In this document: in pieces, positions 1 to 11,079 of the stretch
Layout: every line of letters starts with the position of its first letter
Position numbering within the stretch: position 1 is the stretch's first letter
Notes under the pieces: generated by a model
What the model saw: the letters and a program-made list of their open reading frames with translations, nothing else
What the model was told of the DNA's origin: nothing
Databases searched by the model: none
Assembly (NCBI GenBank): GCA_033032175.1
Contig: CM065328.1
Location: 8,680,690 to 8,744,689 of the forward strand
Origin: Saturnia japonica
Taxonomy: Eukaryota; Arthropoda; Insecta; Lepidoptera; Saturniidae
DNA length: 64,000 nt
Direction: 5' to 3'
Made by a program: the position numbers and the translations under genes

Positions 1-742
1 CAATATTTTATTTCATACTCACATTCTTCGCTTTTCACTACCTACTTGAATCTAATACTGACATTATGCGTATCTATTCTCTACATAATGAATCGGTGCC
101 TATTATTTGACTAATACCAAATAATAGGTACGGGAACCTAATGTGAGTTAACTAATATATTCCATATTAGGAATACAAAAATATCATCCTAATAAGACGC
201 CTATCCGATGCTTCATGCCAGAGATAACTTCATGCTCAACCTGTGCGGTGTTACCATATCAACGAAATGAGAAGTAGCCAACCACTTTGATGAAATTTCT
301 AGAATTTTAAAAATTTCGTTCCCTAAAAAGTGCCTAGAAGTAGTCAAAAATTTGGTTTGATGACAAACACAAGTTCATAACTTTTATACGTTTTATTTAT
401 TGATTATACGTTGATTCAACATAACACTCACTGTACGTAGGTTGGTTCTAATTTTTTTAAAACAAGGAAAATAGTTTTTAAATAATATCTCTTTTCTTAG
501 TAAACAATTAAGTGCATGTAAACTTATCTTATTTCTATACCTCATTTTTCTTTACTGCTCTCAGGATGCTAAATTTTAATAATCTTTCCCCCCTCAGCAT
601 TTGAGATAGAGGAATAGAGCCGACTCCGTGTCCGTCCGTCCCTTTATGAAATACTGATTCTCCGTTGGCATTGTAGATGTGTCAAAACAAGTGCTATGAT
701 ATGGAAATATAAAATATTGTGTATTATTAAAAGAGTTGTTAA
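1..742. other. AT-rich DNA, no gene recognised
   Basis: I see no long reading frame, RNA gene or recurring repeat here. The sequence is AT-rich with a short pyrimidine run near 585-597. Confidence 0.5.
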
Positions 743-842
743 ATTAGTGGCCAAAATATTTAGCCACTAATATTTGTTACTTTTGGCTAAACCAATGATA
801 AATGTTGCCAGATATAGCCACAAAATGGCCAACTTGGCAACA
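743..842. repeat. Pair of inverted repeats with TTGCCA ends, MITE-like remnant
   Basis: ATTAGTGGC (743-751) pairs exactly with GCCACTAAT (763-771) around an 11-base loop. Just downstream TGTTGCCA (803-810) pairs with TGGCAACA (835-842). TGTTGCCA-type ends are common in insect DNA-transposon remnants, but I see no target-site duplication, so the assignment stays open. Confidence 0.35.
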
Positions 843-859
843 CTGACCCAGTGCTGCCA

Positions 860-1398
860 TTATTGCCAACTTAATTTTTTAGGGTTTGTAAAATGCAGTA
901 GGAAAAAAATCGTATGTTGCTAAAAATTAAAGAAAAAAATAGTACGCATTACGTTTTCAATAAAATACTAAGGAACAATTTAAATACGTATTATTATTAT
1001 TATTACTTTAAATCAATATTTAAGATGTGTGTCTTGTTGATTATTATATGTGTTAGAGGCATATTCTCCAAAATTGTGGCGAAAGCATATTACATCGAGG
1101 AGAACTTATATAAACTGTAACCTACGATACTGATTTCTGATTAGATTTCAGAAATAAGTCTTTTACTTTTGGCACTGAAAAAAACGGAAATATATGTACT
1201 CGAAATGCCTGAAAAAAATGCCACACCCCCAATTCTCCTAACCCTGTAGTGTCACACTACATGGGTAAGTACCTAGTAATTTGTTTAACTATTGTCAAAA
1301 TGACGAGAGCTTTTAGTATTAATTTTTATATAGTAAAATGTTAGATAGTTTAACATTGAAATAAGACTAAGTATTTATATGAAAATATAACATCTTTA
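860..1398. other. No gene recognised
   Basis: AT-rich DNA. A 68-codon open frame at 914-1120 (+) is tyrosine- and isoleucine-rich, as expected by chance in AT-rich sequence, and resembles no family I know. Confidence 0.45.
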
Positions 1399-1513
1399 GC
1401 GGAGGTGTGAGGAACAGAGAGTAAAGTTCCTCATCCGCCATAGAAAAGGGAGGATCCTCCGGCCAGACGGGTGCTATGTCTGGCGGGCAGCTGCCCCGAC
1501 TATTGTAGTCGGG
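1399..1513. other. Cluster of five GC-rich palindromes or hairpins
   Basis: Five dyads lie end to end in otherwise AT-rich DNA. (1) GCGGA/TCCGC with TGAGGAAC/GTTCCTCA, 1399-1438. (2) GGAGGATCCTCC, 1449-1460. (3) GCCAGAC/GTCTGGC, 1462-1484. (4) GGGCAGCTGCCC, 1485-1496. (5) CCCGACTA-TTG-TAGTCGGG, 1495-1513. A TATATATA follows near 1518. This could be a transposon end, part of an LTR or a structured RNA; nothing in the sequence decides which. Confidence 0.55.
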
Positions 1514-1663
1514 TTCTTGTATATATACTCAACGATAGAGTGAATTTCTATAGCGCAATGTAGGATAGTAGGGATGCGTCCTATATGGCTCGATAGATGT
1601 CGCTATGTGTCACTACGTAGTTGTGTCGATGCGTTGATGCGTCAGTTGTGGCGAGAGATGTCG

Positions 1664-2995
1664 CTACACATCCATGAATATTTTACAAGTTACTTTATTT
1701 GTTAAAAGATTTCTAACGACACTAAAACTTTTTTCGACAAGATATATCGAGGGAAACGCTATTAAAAGCTTTCTAGCAATTCCCCACAGTCCAGGATATT
1801 TCTCGGGTATTTCTGCCTGTAGCCAAAATGTTTGATACCCTCTTTTAAATTTCACCTTGAGCTCCTCATTACTGCTAAACTTGAGTAGCTCCTCTTGTAA
1901 CATCACATTCTCCACTTCCGTTTTATCAAATGGATTTATGATCCATGGTGGTATTTCCATAGTCAGAATATCTTCAAATCTGATTTTGAAGTCATCATCC
2001 AGGGCAATTAAATGTTGGGCGTATACCGGAATATCCTCATCAAGGCATTCTACCTGTGGCAAGTTTGAAAACTGAGAAAATTCGCGCCGACTAATATATT
2101 GCTTAATAAATTTTAATAAGCTGAAATTACACCCTTTGTTTGTATTAAATTGAGGTTGTCTCCATGTAATTGTAATTTAATGTCATTAAATTTTTTGAAC
2201 AAATCTGTCAAATACGCGATGTCTGCTTTCAAATTGATCAAGATTTCTTTTAAACCTGGATCTTCACTTTCCAGAAACTCTAAAACTGATTCAAAAAGTG
2301 AGCAAAATCTTGTTAAACATTCACCTTTCGACAACCAACGTACTTCTGTATGTAAGAGTAATCGTTGAAAATTTTCATCATTTTCATAGCACAATTGTGC
2401 AAATAAACGTGTATTCAAAGCATTACTTCTTATTAGGTTAACTGCATTAATCATAAATGGAAGCGATTTATGCAAGCTATCACTCAAATTTTTTGCTACT
2501 AGGTGTTGTCGGTTAATGACACAGTGAATTGGAGTTTCCCCTGGGATAATTCTTTTAAGATGACTTATAAACCCACGATACCGCCCGACCATGGCAGGAG
2601 CTCCATCTGTTGCCACCGAAGTAACGTTTGTGAATGGAATCGATTAAACCTTAAAAAAATCACTCAGGACATTAAATATTGATTCACCTTTACTGTCTGC
2701 TTCCAAAGCTTTCGCGAATAGTAGCTCTTCATGAGTTTCTTCCTCCATAACAATTCGAACATATGCCAATAATAACGCTTCATTACTAGGTAAAGTTGAC
2801 TCGTCCAGTTGAATAGAAAAATGAGTTATTTGAACCTCTTCAACAGCGGATAAAATTAACTGTTCTCCAATGGTGTGCGGTTTTCCAGATTTCGCTATAA
2901 GTACTATAGTAAAATGAGATATTGTAAGATGCCCGCAAATCACTATCGTTACTTTCAGACGTTGAAGCGAACATACTGTGGTCTACTGTGCCACT
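1664..2995 (-). pseudogene. Decayed hAT transposase (ZBED5/FAM200-like)
   Basis: Read on the minus strand from about 2995 down, this is the catalytic and C-terminal part of a hAT-superfamily transposase of the type domesticated as vertebrate ZBED5/FAM200. Visible landmarks in order are SIQLDEST, VATDGAPAMVGRYRGF, HTEVRWLSKGECLTRF and the hAT dimerisation region, around FPSIYLVEKSFSVV. Breaks: an in-frame TAA at 2644-2646, a frameshift near 2095-2115, another near 2900-2925, and an apparent loss of a few dozen residues between LSAVEEV and ITHFSIQLDEST. No BED zinc finger is seen upstream and no terminal inverted repeats were found. The family call is firm; the element is dead. Confidence 0.88.
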
Positions 2996-3064
2996 CTAAG
3001 ATTAGGTAGTTTGTCTAAATGAAACATACAATCACAAGGTTGAATATAAAGTGTATTTGTTACT

Positions 3065-3150
3065 TTTGTTTTTAGAACTGACTACACTGTTAGCCTTAGG
3101 GGCCCTATCCAAAAATAGAGCCGCTGCGGCTTTTACAGCTTCACCGGAAA
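3065..3150 (-). mobile_element. 3' tail of a jockey-like LINE (minus strand)
   Basis: Reverse-complemented, this matches the 3' end of the LINE copies ending at 50,838 and 51,460: AGCCGCAGCGGCT, GGGGCCCTAAGG-like and AACAGTGTAGTCAGTTCTAAA. An 11-base extra stretch interrupts it near 3105-3117. The copy is severely 5' truncated. Confidence 0.75.
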
Positions 3151-3720
3151 AATGTTCAGGTCTTTATACCCGAACATATGTGTCTATCAGAGTGGGAGAA
3201 TCCGGTCCCTTGTTCCTTGCTTGCGTTTGGTCAATGCAGTGTGGACAACAGATGTCGTAGCCCAACAGATGCGGTAGCGGGTCGAGCGTCATGGTGCCGA
3301 GGAGCGTCCGCTTGGGGTATTGTTCTCGGCCGATCCCTTTCGTTATTTATTGCGTTATTAATGTTGCGCTATTGTGAAGTACTGTCGACATTTCTTCTTA
3401 GATTCAGCCATTTTTCTTATCAGTTATCTACTTACCTGTAAATAAAAAACTTTGTTTTAGTAATCACAGGGCGGTTTTACTAAACAGGATATGGCTATTT
3501 TAAGATAATATGATTAGGTAGTTAATTACTGCAACAAAATAAACAAACTACCTACTGGCGGCAAACTGATTCTAAATAATAAAAGCAATAGGAAATTTTC
3601 ATAGAACCCCGCTTACTAATTGTGCACCCCCATTTCTTTGTCACGCCAACGTACACCCCTATCGAGTCTCTCGTGGACCCCTGGGGGTCCACCTGGACCA
3701 CTTTGAGAATCACATAATCA
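3151..3720. other. No gene recognised; possible continuation of the LINE tail
   Basis: 3151-3340 is GC-richer than its surroundings and may be more of the minus-strand LINE 3' region, but I could not align it to another copy here. The 87-codon frame at 3178-3441 (+) resembles nothing I know. Confidence 0.4.
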
Positions 3721-3751
3721 AACTCTCCGATGCGACCGGGGCGACGGCGAC

Positions 3752-3882
3752 GTGTATACGCAGCTGAACCACGGACGGGACGTGGCGTGCGCGGGACGGG
3801 AGGTGCTAAATATCGTCGCTAACGATATTTTTCCCGTCCCGTTGGTGCTACGTCACCGTACTGTCCGTGCACCCGTGACGTA
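3752..3882. repeat. Foldback (long inverted repeat) element
   Basis: The centre is AAATATCGT-CGCTA-ACGATATTT (3808-3830), flanked by CGGGACGGGA (3792-3801) and TCCCGTCCCG (3832-3841). Outside that, imperfect arms continue: CACGGACGGGACG on the left against the complement of CGTACTGTCCGTG on the right. The arms total roughly 60 bases. CpG content is much higher than nearby. A foldback MITE is the simplest reading. Confidence 0.6.
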
Positions 3883-4106
3883 TGCATATTCATATACATT
3901 TTATATGAAACGATGTTTCCAAAAATTGTCGTCCCGTTCCGTCCGGGTTAAAACACGTTGCGTATGCAAGCGGCCTTTAATTATCTCCAGTATTACAACT
4001 ATACTTGTTTAACTTTAAACGGGATCCTTAACTTATACAGCATACAGCAATTTGCAGTTTATGTACTTAGATTGTAGGTACAAATTACAGTGTAGGTACC
4101 TACATA

Positions 4107-6257
4107 CTACCCGTGCGCGATAAGTTGAGACTCGCCTGGAATGCAACCCTCCGCCCGCTACCCTGTAACTTCCCCTCAAGCTCATGTGTTGTACTGTAGG
4201 CAACGCCATTTTTTTTAACATCTTAGTCTCATACTGGCTGACGTCACGCAACGACGACGCGCTCCGATTTTATAATCTTATTTGATACTGTTTCGTTAAT
4301 AGTTATTAGAGTTACTGCTATATTTAATTGTTATTTCTTGTGTTAAGTTTATTGTTATAAAAAAGGGTAAAAACTTTACATAATGGAGAGAGAAATCTCG
4401 TGTTAAAGGTGTTGGACTTTTTTGAAAACGAAAAACGGAACAAACAGTTGTGTTTACCTGTTGATCAGGTAGTAAAAAGAACCTGTATGGCAACGGGAGT
4501 TTCGAAAGCCACATTGCTGAGGATCAAAAGTGAAGCCAAGCGCTTACGAACTGCTTCACCGACACCTGGTAGTTCTACAGCGGAGAATGAAATAAAATTA
4601 TCGACTTCAGGTAAAAACACACAAACCAAAGAGCAATTGAATACGATTGGAGCGTTTCAACTTATGCGCTATCAGAAACATTGTGGATAGTTTTTATACT
4701 GTTCGAAAAGAAACACCCACTTTGAATAAGACATTAGCTGTGGCTAAAAGAGATCTTAATTTCCAAGGGCAAAAACATATTTAAGAAAAGTCTTGGTAGA
4801 AAAATTAGGCTACAAATTTAAGAAATGTAAGGATTCGAGACATTTTTTGGTTCAAAAACCAGACATTCGAGCTTGGCAGCTACGACCTAGGTTCCGCAAA
4901 AAGACTAGTCATCTGTATCGACGAAACCTGGATTCACTCACATTACACAGTGAGAAAATGCTGGCAAAATAGTTCAGATGCATCAGTAAAAAAAATCGTA
5001 GTCCCGGTTAAAAATGGGTAATCGTTCATGCAGGAGGAGAGAATGGGTTCGTGAATGGGGCTGCACTAATATACAAATGTAAAAGTAATTCAGGAGACTA
5101 CCGCCATGAAATGGATACAACAAATTTTAAAAAGTGGATTACAGAAAAATTTATTCCCAATTTACCACCCAATAGCATATTGGTACTAGATAATGCACTC
5201 TACCACTCTACACAAATAAATAAACCACCCACAAGTGTTGCAACAAAAGATGTTATCAGACAATGGTTATTAGACCACAACATACCGTTCGACGAAAAAA
5301 TGAAAAAGCCTGAGTTATATTACTTATTATACATAAATAAACCACCAAAACAATAAATGATATATGAAATATTTAAAGAAAATGGCCAAGAAGTTGTACG
5401 CTTATCACCTTTTATGTGTGATCTGAACCCGATTGAATACATATGGAATTTAATAAAGCAAAGAGTAACGAACAAAAACATAAATCAATACGAAAAAGAA
5501 ATAGAAAAATTAACATGGGATGCCATTAACAGCATAACTGAAAGCGACTGGCAAAAAGAAGTGAACCATGTAGACACGCTCAGACAAAAATATTGGAATG
5601 ATGACCTACTGGAGGAAGCAAATGAAACCCAAATTATAATATATTTGCAGTCAGATACATCTTCTGAAAGTGAAGGATTCAGTAGCGTCGAAGAACGGAA
5701 GAACCGAAAGAAGGAGTAGAGCCACTTATAAGTGACGATGACTAATGTTAATATTATTATAATAAATACCTACATAAACTTAAACTGTGTTTTTATTAAT
5801 TACAACATCACTTTTAGTAATCAGAATTAAATATCGAGTTAAAGTTTAGAAACGTTCCGCCCGCTAGCCTTTATTAACAAAGGGATGCCGCTCGGACGCA
5901 GGTAGCTGGAGCAAAAAATTCTAAATAATATTTTGCATTATTTTCTTAACCTCTCCATTAATACCTGTTATTGACAAATCCATTTTTTTTCTGTTACACA
6001 GAGACTAGCGCATTTCCATAAGGCCTATAAGTGCGAGCGAGGGGTCTGATAAATAAATATTTATGACTCAGTTCGCAGGCTTATAATAGCTCAAGTATAA
6101 TATTTTATAAGGCGGTGTTGTTCCGAGTACAACACTCGTTACATTAAAAAAATAGCAGAGACGAAGTCGCGGTTGGAAACTTGTGATATTTTTTTGTGCA
6201 CAGTACAACCATGCGTTTGTGGCGTCACCCAGGTCTCAACTTATTGCGCACGGGTAG
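4107..6257 (+). mobile_element. Full-length IS630/Tc1-like transposon with 25-bp TIRs
   Basis: The left end CTACCCGTGCGCGATAAGTT continues GAGAC (4107-4131). The complement of the right end (6233-6257) is the same except one base, a 24/25 match. Both ends abut TA (4105-4106 and 6258-6259), the target duplication of IS630/Tc1/mariner elements. Length is 2,151 bp. The transposase relic at 4400-5719 lies between the ends in the expected orientation. Confidence 0.88.
4400..5719 (+). pseudogene. IS630/Tc1-superfamily transposase, broken, wide D-to-E spacing
   Basis: The N-terminal part (4400-4690) has a helix-turn-helix-like stretch, ATGVSKATLLRI. The catalytic residues can be followed across frames: first Asp in CIDETWIHSHYT (about 4913-4948), second Asp in LVLDNALYHS (about 5180-5210), Glu in LNPIEYIWN (about 5425-5451). 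Between second Asp and Glu there are 81 codons including one stop, far more than the usual 34 of Tc1. The insert carries SVATKDVIRQWLL. Breaks: frameshifts between 4690 and 4915 and again near 5015, and an in-frame TAA at 5354-5356. The C-terminus is acidic then basic. From memory the spacing is closest to a group described as DD82E ('Sailor'); that name is an inference. Confidence 0.85.
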
Positions 6258-6780
6258 TATAAGCTTGTAATTAGTAAAGCCGTATGCGAACTATGCTGTT
6301 CCTTGTAAAACTACTCTGCCAACTACGAAAGTGTATGCATTCAACATTTTTAAAGATTAACTAAATACCTTTTATACTTTTAATAGCTTGTTATGGTGTC
6401 AACAATACAATTTTATTTTATTATAGAATATTTTATTAAAAAAATAATGTACTATCAATAAAAAATAATGTGTTTTACCCCATCTATATTTAACTATAAC
6501 AAGCTTTGCATACACTTCTTAAATGACTACCGATTTTATAAAATGAAAAATATTTCCGTTAATCTTCGGAAGATGGCAGTATAACGCACTTGTAAAATAT
6601 ATTTTGTAGAATAGTTGATAAAGCCGTTCAGCGCTATTAATTTGTAGTAATCAAAGTATGTTCCAGAAGGCATCGATAGATGTCACTAAAGCAATATTTG
6701 AATTATTATTATTATTTTTTATTGTAATATTATTATTATATTAAATGCATTATCGATGTGATTACGAATGGAAAGCTAAA

Positions 6781-6855
6781 CCCGGTGAAACTTTTAAAGT
6801 CTTATGAGGCTTCAGGGTCCTTAAGGCTAAAAGTATAGTCAGATCGAAAAAAAAA
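6781..6855 (+). mobile_element. LINE 3' tail with poly(A)
   Basis: A diverged version of the tail seen at 50,751-50,838: CCGGTGAAAC, CCTTAAGGCTAAAAGTATAG and TCAGATCG, followed by nine A. 5' truncated, non-coding. Confidence 0.65.
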
Positions 6856-8224
6856 TTGTATCGTATGGAAAGACGAATTGTTTGTAAAAAGTTTATTTTT
6901 CACTTGGAAATTAAACAGTAAATAATATATAGTTATATATTTATTTATTTATATTTGTCGTCAGTTGGCGCTACGTTATTTATTAATGGAGTGGTAATAA
7001 ACACATTAGACACCCACACCGGTGTTATCTCACTAATATTCTACTTCTGTTGTCTATTTATATCAAAGTGATTATAGGTAGATAGTACATATATATAAAT
7101 ACCAAATATGTGACACTATAATTGAGATGTAGGCCCACTTAATTTTCTTAGCCAATATTGTCTCCAAGCCTAAGTTTAGAGAGTTTCCAAGTTGCAAAGG
7201 CATTGTCTTCCAAACGCCAATTCAAACAATATGCGCACTGCCTTCATTTACCTTCACGAACTTCTAAGTACCGCCTGCCAGTGTTAGGAAATCATCGGTT
7301 TTTTGTACAATTGATAGTAATAGATTGTTTTTGAAACAGCAGTTGACTGTTTTTATTACGGAATAAATGATATGTCAGCATGTCCTCGAAGAAGACAGTG
7401 AAGAAAAGATCATCGCGTGTTCCGAGACTTGTATACCTTAATTCGACGAGATAAAGAAAGTCATTCGTGTTAATCTTCCTTGTTTTCAGAAAAATACCCC
7501 TAATTATGTTTGGAAAATAACAATTGAATGTTTTATTCCTTGACTATCGATTAGTTAATTGTTAATCGATAGTTTTGCAACACTACCGCTGGCACAGTTA
7601 GCCCATAGATTAATACATATTACCTGAGATGTTAGCTACCGCGGCTGCATCCGAGCAAGTCACAGAATACTTTTGTTTATAGGAGCAAGGAAGAAGGAAT
7701 TGAAAAATAATTTTGCTCCCGTTCAATTATATTATGAGCCGGAACAAATAATATTAGTAATTCAAATTACTTTAAATTATTCAGTATTTTCGAACCAATA
7801 TTTTTGTCATCAGCGGAATTTAAGATCGTAGAAAGTATTACAAAATCCGAAATTTATTTATATAAATACCAAAACAGTTACAACATAGATGTATTATATT
7901 AAATCTATGATTGAAAAGCACGCATGTAAATTACCGATAAAAATGGTTGATTTCATTGCGTATCTCTTAAAATTTGTTATCCTTAAAACCCCCCTAAAAA
8001 GCGACCTTATTTAGCATCTAATTCTCATCAAGAATTCCTTATCTAATTTAGGAATCGAAACTTTTTATATGTACATTATATTACATTACCACGGCCTTGG
8101 CTACATCAGTTTGTGGCTGTATTAGTTATCTAAGTATTTTGTTGTCCGAGAAGTAATTGCAACATTGTTGTAATATATTACTTCATTGCATACAATCTGG
8201 AATGGCTCCGTAACTTCCAATTAG
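6856..8224. other. No gene recognised
   Basis: AT-rich. No recurring repeat of this window, no recognisable coding motif and no RNA gene seen. Confidence 0.45.
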
Positions 8225-8466
8225 TTTATACCGGACTTAAAAAAAAATGGAGGTTACACAATTCGAATGATATATATATTTTTATGGATTTTCAACCATA
8301 ATTTCTTTGTATAGGAAACGATTTGGATGAATGTTTTTTATTTGATAGGGGATACCTCAAGGGTACCATTTTATGTTATAGGCATTGAATCGTCAACTTC
8401 GAAGATACACCACAGAACTCTTGAAAATCATTGAAGTTCGTGTTCTTTTTCGTTAAAAGTTGTCTT
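8225..8466 (+). repeat. Interspersed repeat family G
   Basis: Shares an ordered set of blocks with 20,390-20,640 and 45,025-45,230: GGAGGTTACACAATTCGAAT, GGATTTTCAACCATAA, GATACCTCAAGG, CTTCGAAGATACAC and GTTAAAAGTTGTCTTG. A minus-strand copy is at 10,505-10,690. I cannot name the family. Confidence 0.65.
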
Positions 8467-8599
8467 GGATGCAAGAAATTGATTTTATTTTTGAAATTTA
8501 TTTTATTTTTATATTATATTATTTTTATTCATTTTTGGTAAATGACGTATAAATAATACTGTATACATCTTTTAAGGTTAAAAAAAAATCTTTATGGGT

Positions 8600-8850
8600 T
8601 TTGACGTTTGGCTACAGTCTCATCTGATGATAAGTGAAAATGTGGCCCATGATGGTAACAAAATAAGCTTAATGGAAGGACTTACTCTCAAGTATAGCTG
8701 CCGGAACACACTTATATTAAGTGCTTGGCGAAATATTTTACTCGATTTATCATATTTTCCTTCACCGAAAGCTCAGGTTCATTTTAGGTATTCGAACTCA
8801 CGTCGTTCGACTTCGTGTTCGTACAAGATATCATTGTTACATAAACTATT
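8600..8850 (-). mobile_element. SINE family 1 (tRNA-derived), minus strand
   Basis: Its complement matches the SINE at 14,481-14,765: a degraded tRNA-like head (near 8785-8850), then the CTTCACCGAAAGCTCAGGTT block, then the tail reading TCTCATCTGATGATAAGTGA on the plus strand. Confidence 0.68.
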
Positions 8851-8870
8851 GCGTAAGTTTGTACTACCTA

Positions 8871-9330
8871 CATAACAAGGCAAAGTTGGTCGTATGGAAT
8901 ACTGTCCACCCCTTTGAGACAAAACTGCAAAAGTATCTTCTCGCACTGAAAAGGTTTCAAATTCGGAATAGCTGCAACGAAACGCTTCCACCGCGCAAGG
9001 ACATTGCCTCGCTGGGTGTGTTCTACCGTCTGTATAATGGCAATTGTTCTGAAGAGCTGTTCAATATAATTCCCTCTTCTCCTTTCCACAACAGAACCAC
9101 ATGGGCTGGGCTTGACAGGATGGAACGAATAAAGAATTTCTCTGTATCATAACTTTACCGTATTATAAAGCGATGCAACTATCTCCTGGGCTGTATCTTA
9201 CGTCGTTCCTGAAACATGAAGTCCTTCAAGCGTATCGTGAAGAGACATTAGAGCAGACCAGCATAATAGCGAAGAATGGCGAAGAGTTGTAGATCTCTTA
9301 GCGATCGCTGATGTATTTGGCTTGCACTCG
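8871..9330 (+). pseudogene. LINE reverse-transcriptase ORF, C-terminal fragment
   Basis: The plus-strand frame through 9152 reads PPRKDIASLGVFYRLYNG then CSEELFNIIP and PFHNRTT. This is the region after the thumb found near the C-terminus of jockey/CR1-like LINE ORF2 proteins. After about 9150 the frame is lost, but EVLQAYRE-like coding sense persists near 9220-9245. No catalytic domain remains. The element is dead and 5' truncated. Confidence 0.72.
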
Positions 9331-10189
9331 TCATACCATCAGCTACAAATAATTTCATCGTGTTAAGAGGAAACGCGGGCAGTGTTTTGCACATACAAAG
9401 GTATTCCCCTGTTTCCTTCCTGGATAATGCTACTAGAGCAAATAATTTTATACTGTAAAATTTATATCTACACTGTCATGCCCCTATGTTTTGATTTTTT
9501 TCATAAATGAATTATTATAAAAACGATATAAGAGCCTTTTAAAAATGACGAAAATTGCCCTTTTTTACCGTCATAATGCAGACGCCCAGCAAACAAAATT
9601 GATAACTACAAAAAGAAAAATGAAAACATACAGACATAGTCAAAGTCCTTTTTATATTATTCTTGAAAAAAATATTAAAATCGGTTCAGTTTTGGAGGAG
9701 GAAATAGGGGAATACGAAACTATGATTTTGTCAATTTTACTTAGGTATAATCAGTCCGAACTGTAGTTGTCACTCTCGCACTCTATTCATTGAGGTTCCG
9801 GGCACAGCGCGACAGCAATAGATTTTAGAAATACGGACCTATTGTTGACATGATTGAATGATGTAAAATGACCGCGTATCCTTTTAAAATTAAAATAATT
9901 CTACAACCGGCTGATGGTAAGCGGTTGCCATAGCATCTGGACGCTTGCAACACCAGAAGCATCACATGTACGTTGCCGATATTTTTATAACCTGATCACA
10001 TCCCTTTTGAAGAACCCAATACTTTAATCCGCTGGGAAAACTTTGGCAAGGAGCATATCCTATACCTATTCGGAGCGTTTGCGGAAGGAAATTCCTCTGA
10101 AACTGGATTGTCCACGTTCCAAAGTGTGAGGAGGAACTCCCTGCCGATGTTTGTGATTGCGACTGTAATTGATTACTGCAATTCTACAC
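9331..10189. other. Repeat debris, no gene recognised
   Basis: 9905-9960 is a short piece of repeat family C (CTGATGGTAAGCGGTTGCCA). The 73-codon frame at 9545-9766 (+) has no family features. Confidence 0.45.
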
Positions 10190-10440
10190 TTCATAAGACA
10201 ACGTTGCAGATAAGCATACGGCCTGCCTAATGGTGTGCAGTTACTGTAGCTTATGGACGCTTGTAATATCATAATTATCACTAGCGTGTTGCTGATCTTC
10301 AACCCCCCTACCCCAGGGAGCTCTGGTTAATCTACTCACCGCAGGAACACAACAGGTTATCCAGCTGCGATCTTCTGTAGGGTGGAAGTATTCCACTAGT
10401 CAAATTGCCCCGACTGGAGAGAAAGCAAATATTTTTTTCT
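10190..10440 (+). repeat. Interspersed repeat family C
   Basis: Blocks in order: CTGTAGCTTATGGACGCTTG, ATCACTAGCGTGTTGC, CTACCCCAGGGAGCTCTGG, ACTCACCGCAGGAACACAAC, GCTGCGATCTTCTGTAGGGT and GGAAGTATTCCACTAGTC. The same order recurs at 22,195-22,830, 33,680-33,910 and 48,235-48,480. Probably a non-autonomous element or LINE tail; not coding. Confidence 0.72.
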
Positions 10441-10504
10441 GTTCCCTACCTCAATTAAAAAAGTACAAGACAATAAAAAAAAAGAATAGTAGGAGTTCCC
10501 TGGT

Positions 10505-10690
10505 GTAACTATATTCGAAGTCGAAGGAAATTAAAATGGGAAAACCCTTGAGGTGTCCTCTTTCCATCGAACAACGAATCATCTAAACCGGTTCATGAAC
10601 AAAGAAGTCATGGCTGAACATTCATAAAAAAATATAGTTACGTTCGAATTGAGAACCTCCGTCATTTTCTGAAGTCGGTTAAAAAACGGC
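10505..10690 (-). repeat. Interspersed repeat family G, minus strand
   Basis: Complement of the family seen at 20,390-20,640, including AACCTCC near 10,653 and GAAGTCGGTTAAAAAACG at its end. Confidence 0.6.
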
Positions 10691-10750
10691 AACACACTCC
10701 CGCGCAATATTGTATATACCGAGTGGAGTGTATGGGAGTATATTTGAATC

Positions 10751-10870
10751 AATGATGGCTCGTAGCGTGTACGGACAACACGTCGATGGACGTGAGTTCG
10801 AATCCCTGCAGTCAGCCTGAGTGTATGTAAGGTCCGGAAACGTTTTGGTGAAGGAAACATCATAGTATGG
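10751..10870 (+). mobile_element. SINE family 1, head fragment
   Basis: tRNA-like head: AATGATGGCTCGTAGCGTGT carries a reduced A box and GAGTTCGAATCC (10,793-10,804) is a near-perfect B box. Followed by GGTGAAGGAAACATCATAGT as in the other copies. The tail is missing. Confidence 0.7.
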
Positions 10871-11079
10871 TGATATAGTATTTACGAAAGCTCCAAACTA
10901 CTAAAACTTCCAAAAGTGCACGCCACATACCACATAATTGATTTTTAAGAAAAAAAAAACAAGTACTATTAACTTATCTGTGTTATTAGGACAACGTAAC
11001 AAAATGGGCTTTAATTTTATATCTAAATACATAGTGAACTTTTTTTATTTATAAAAAACCATTTTATTATAATAATAAA

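Noticed and set aside
3178..3441. 87-codon frame in a GC-richer patch
   Set aside because: It adjoins a minus-strand LINE tail and has no recognisable protein feature.
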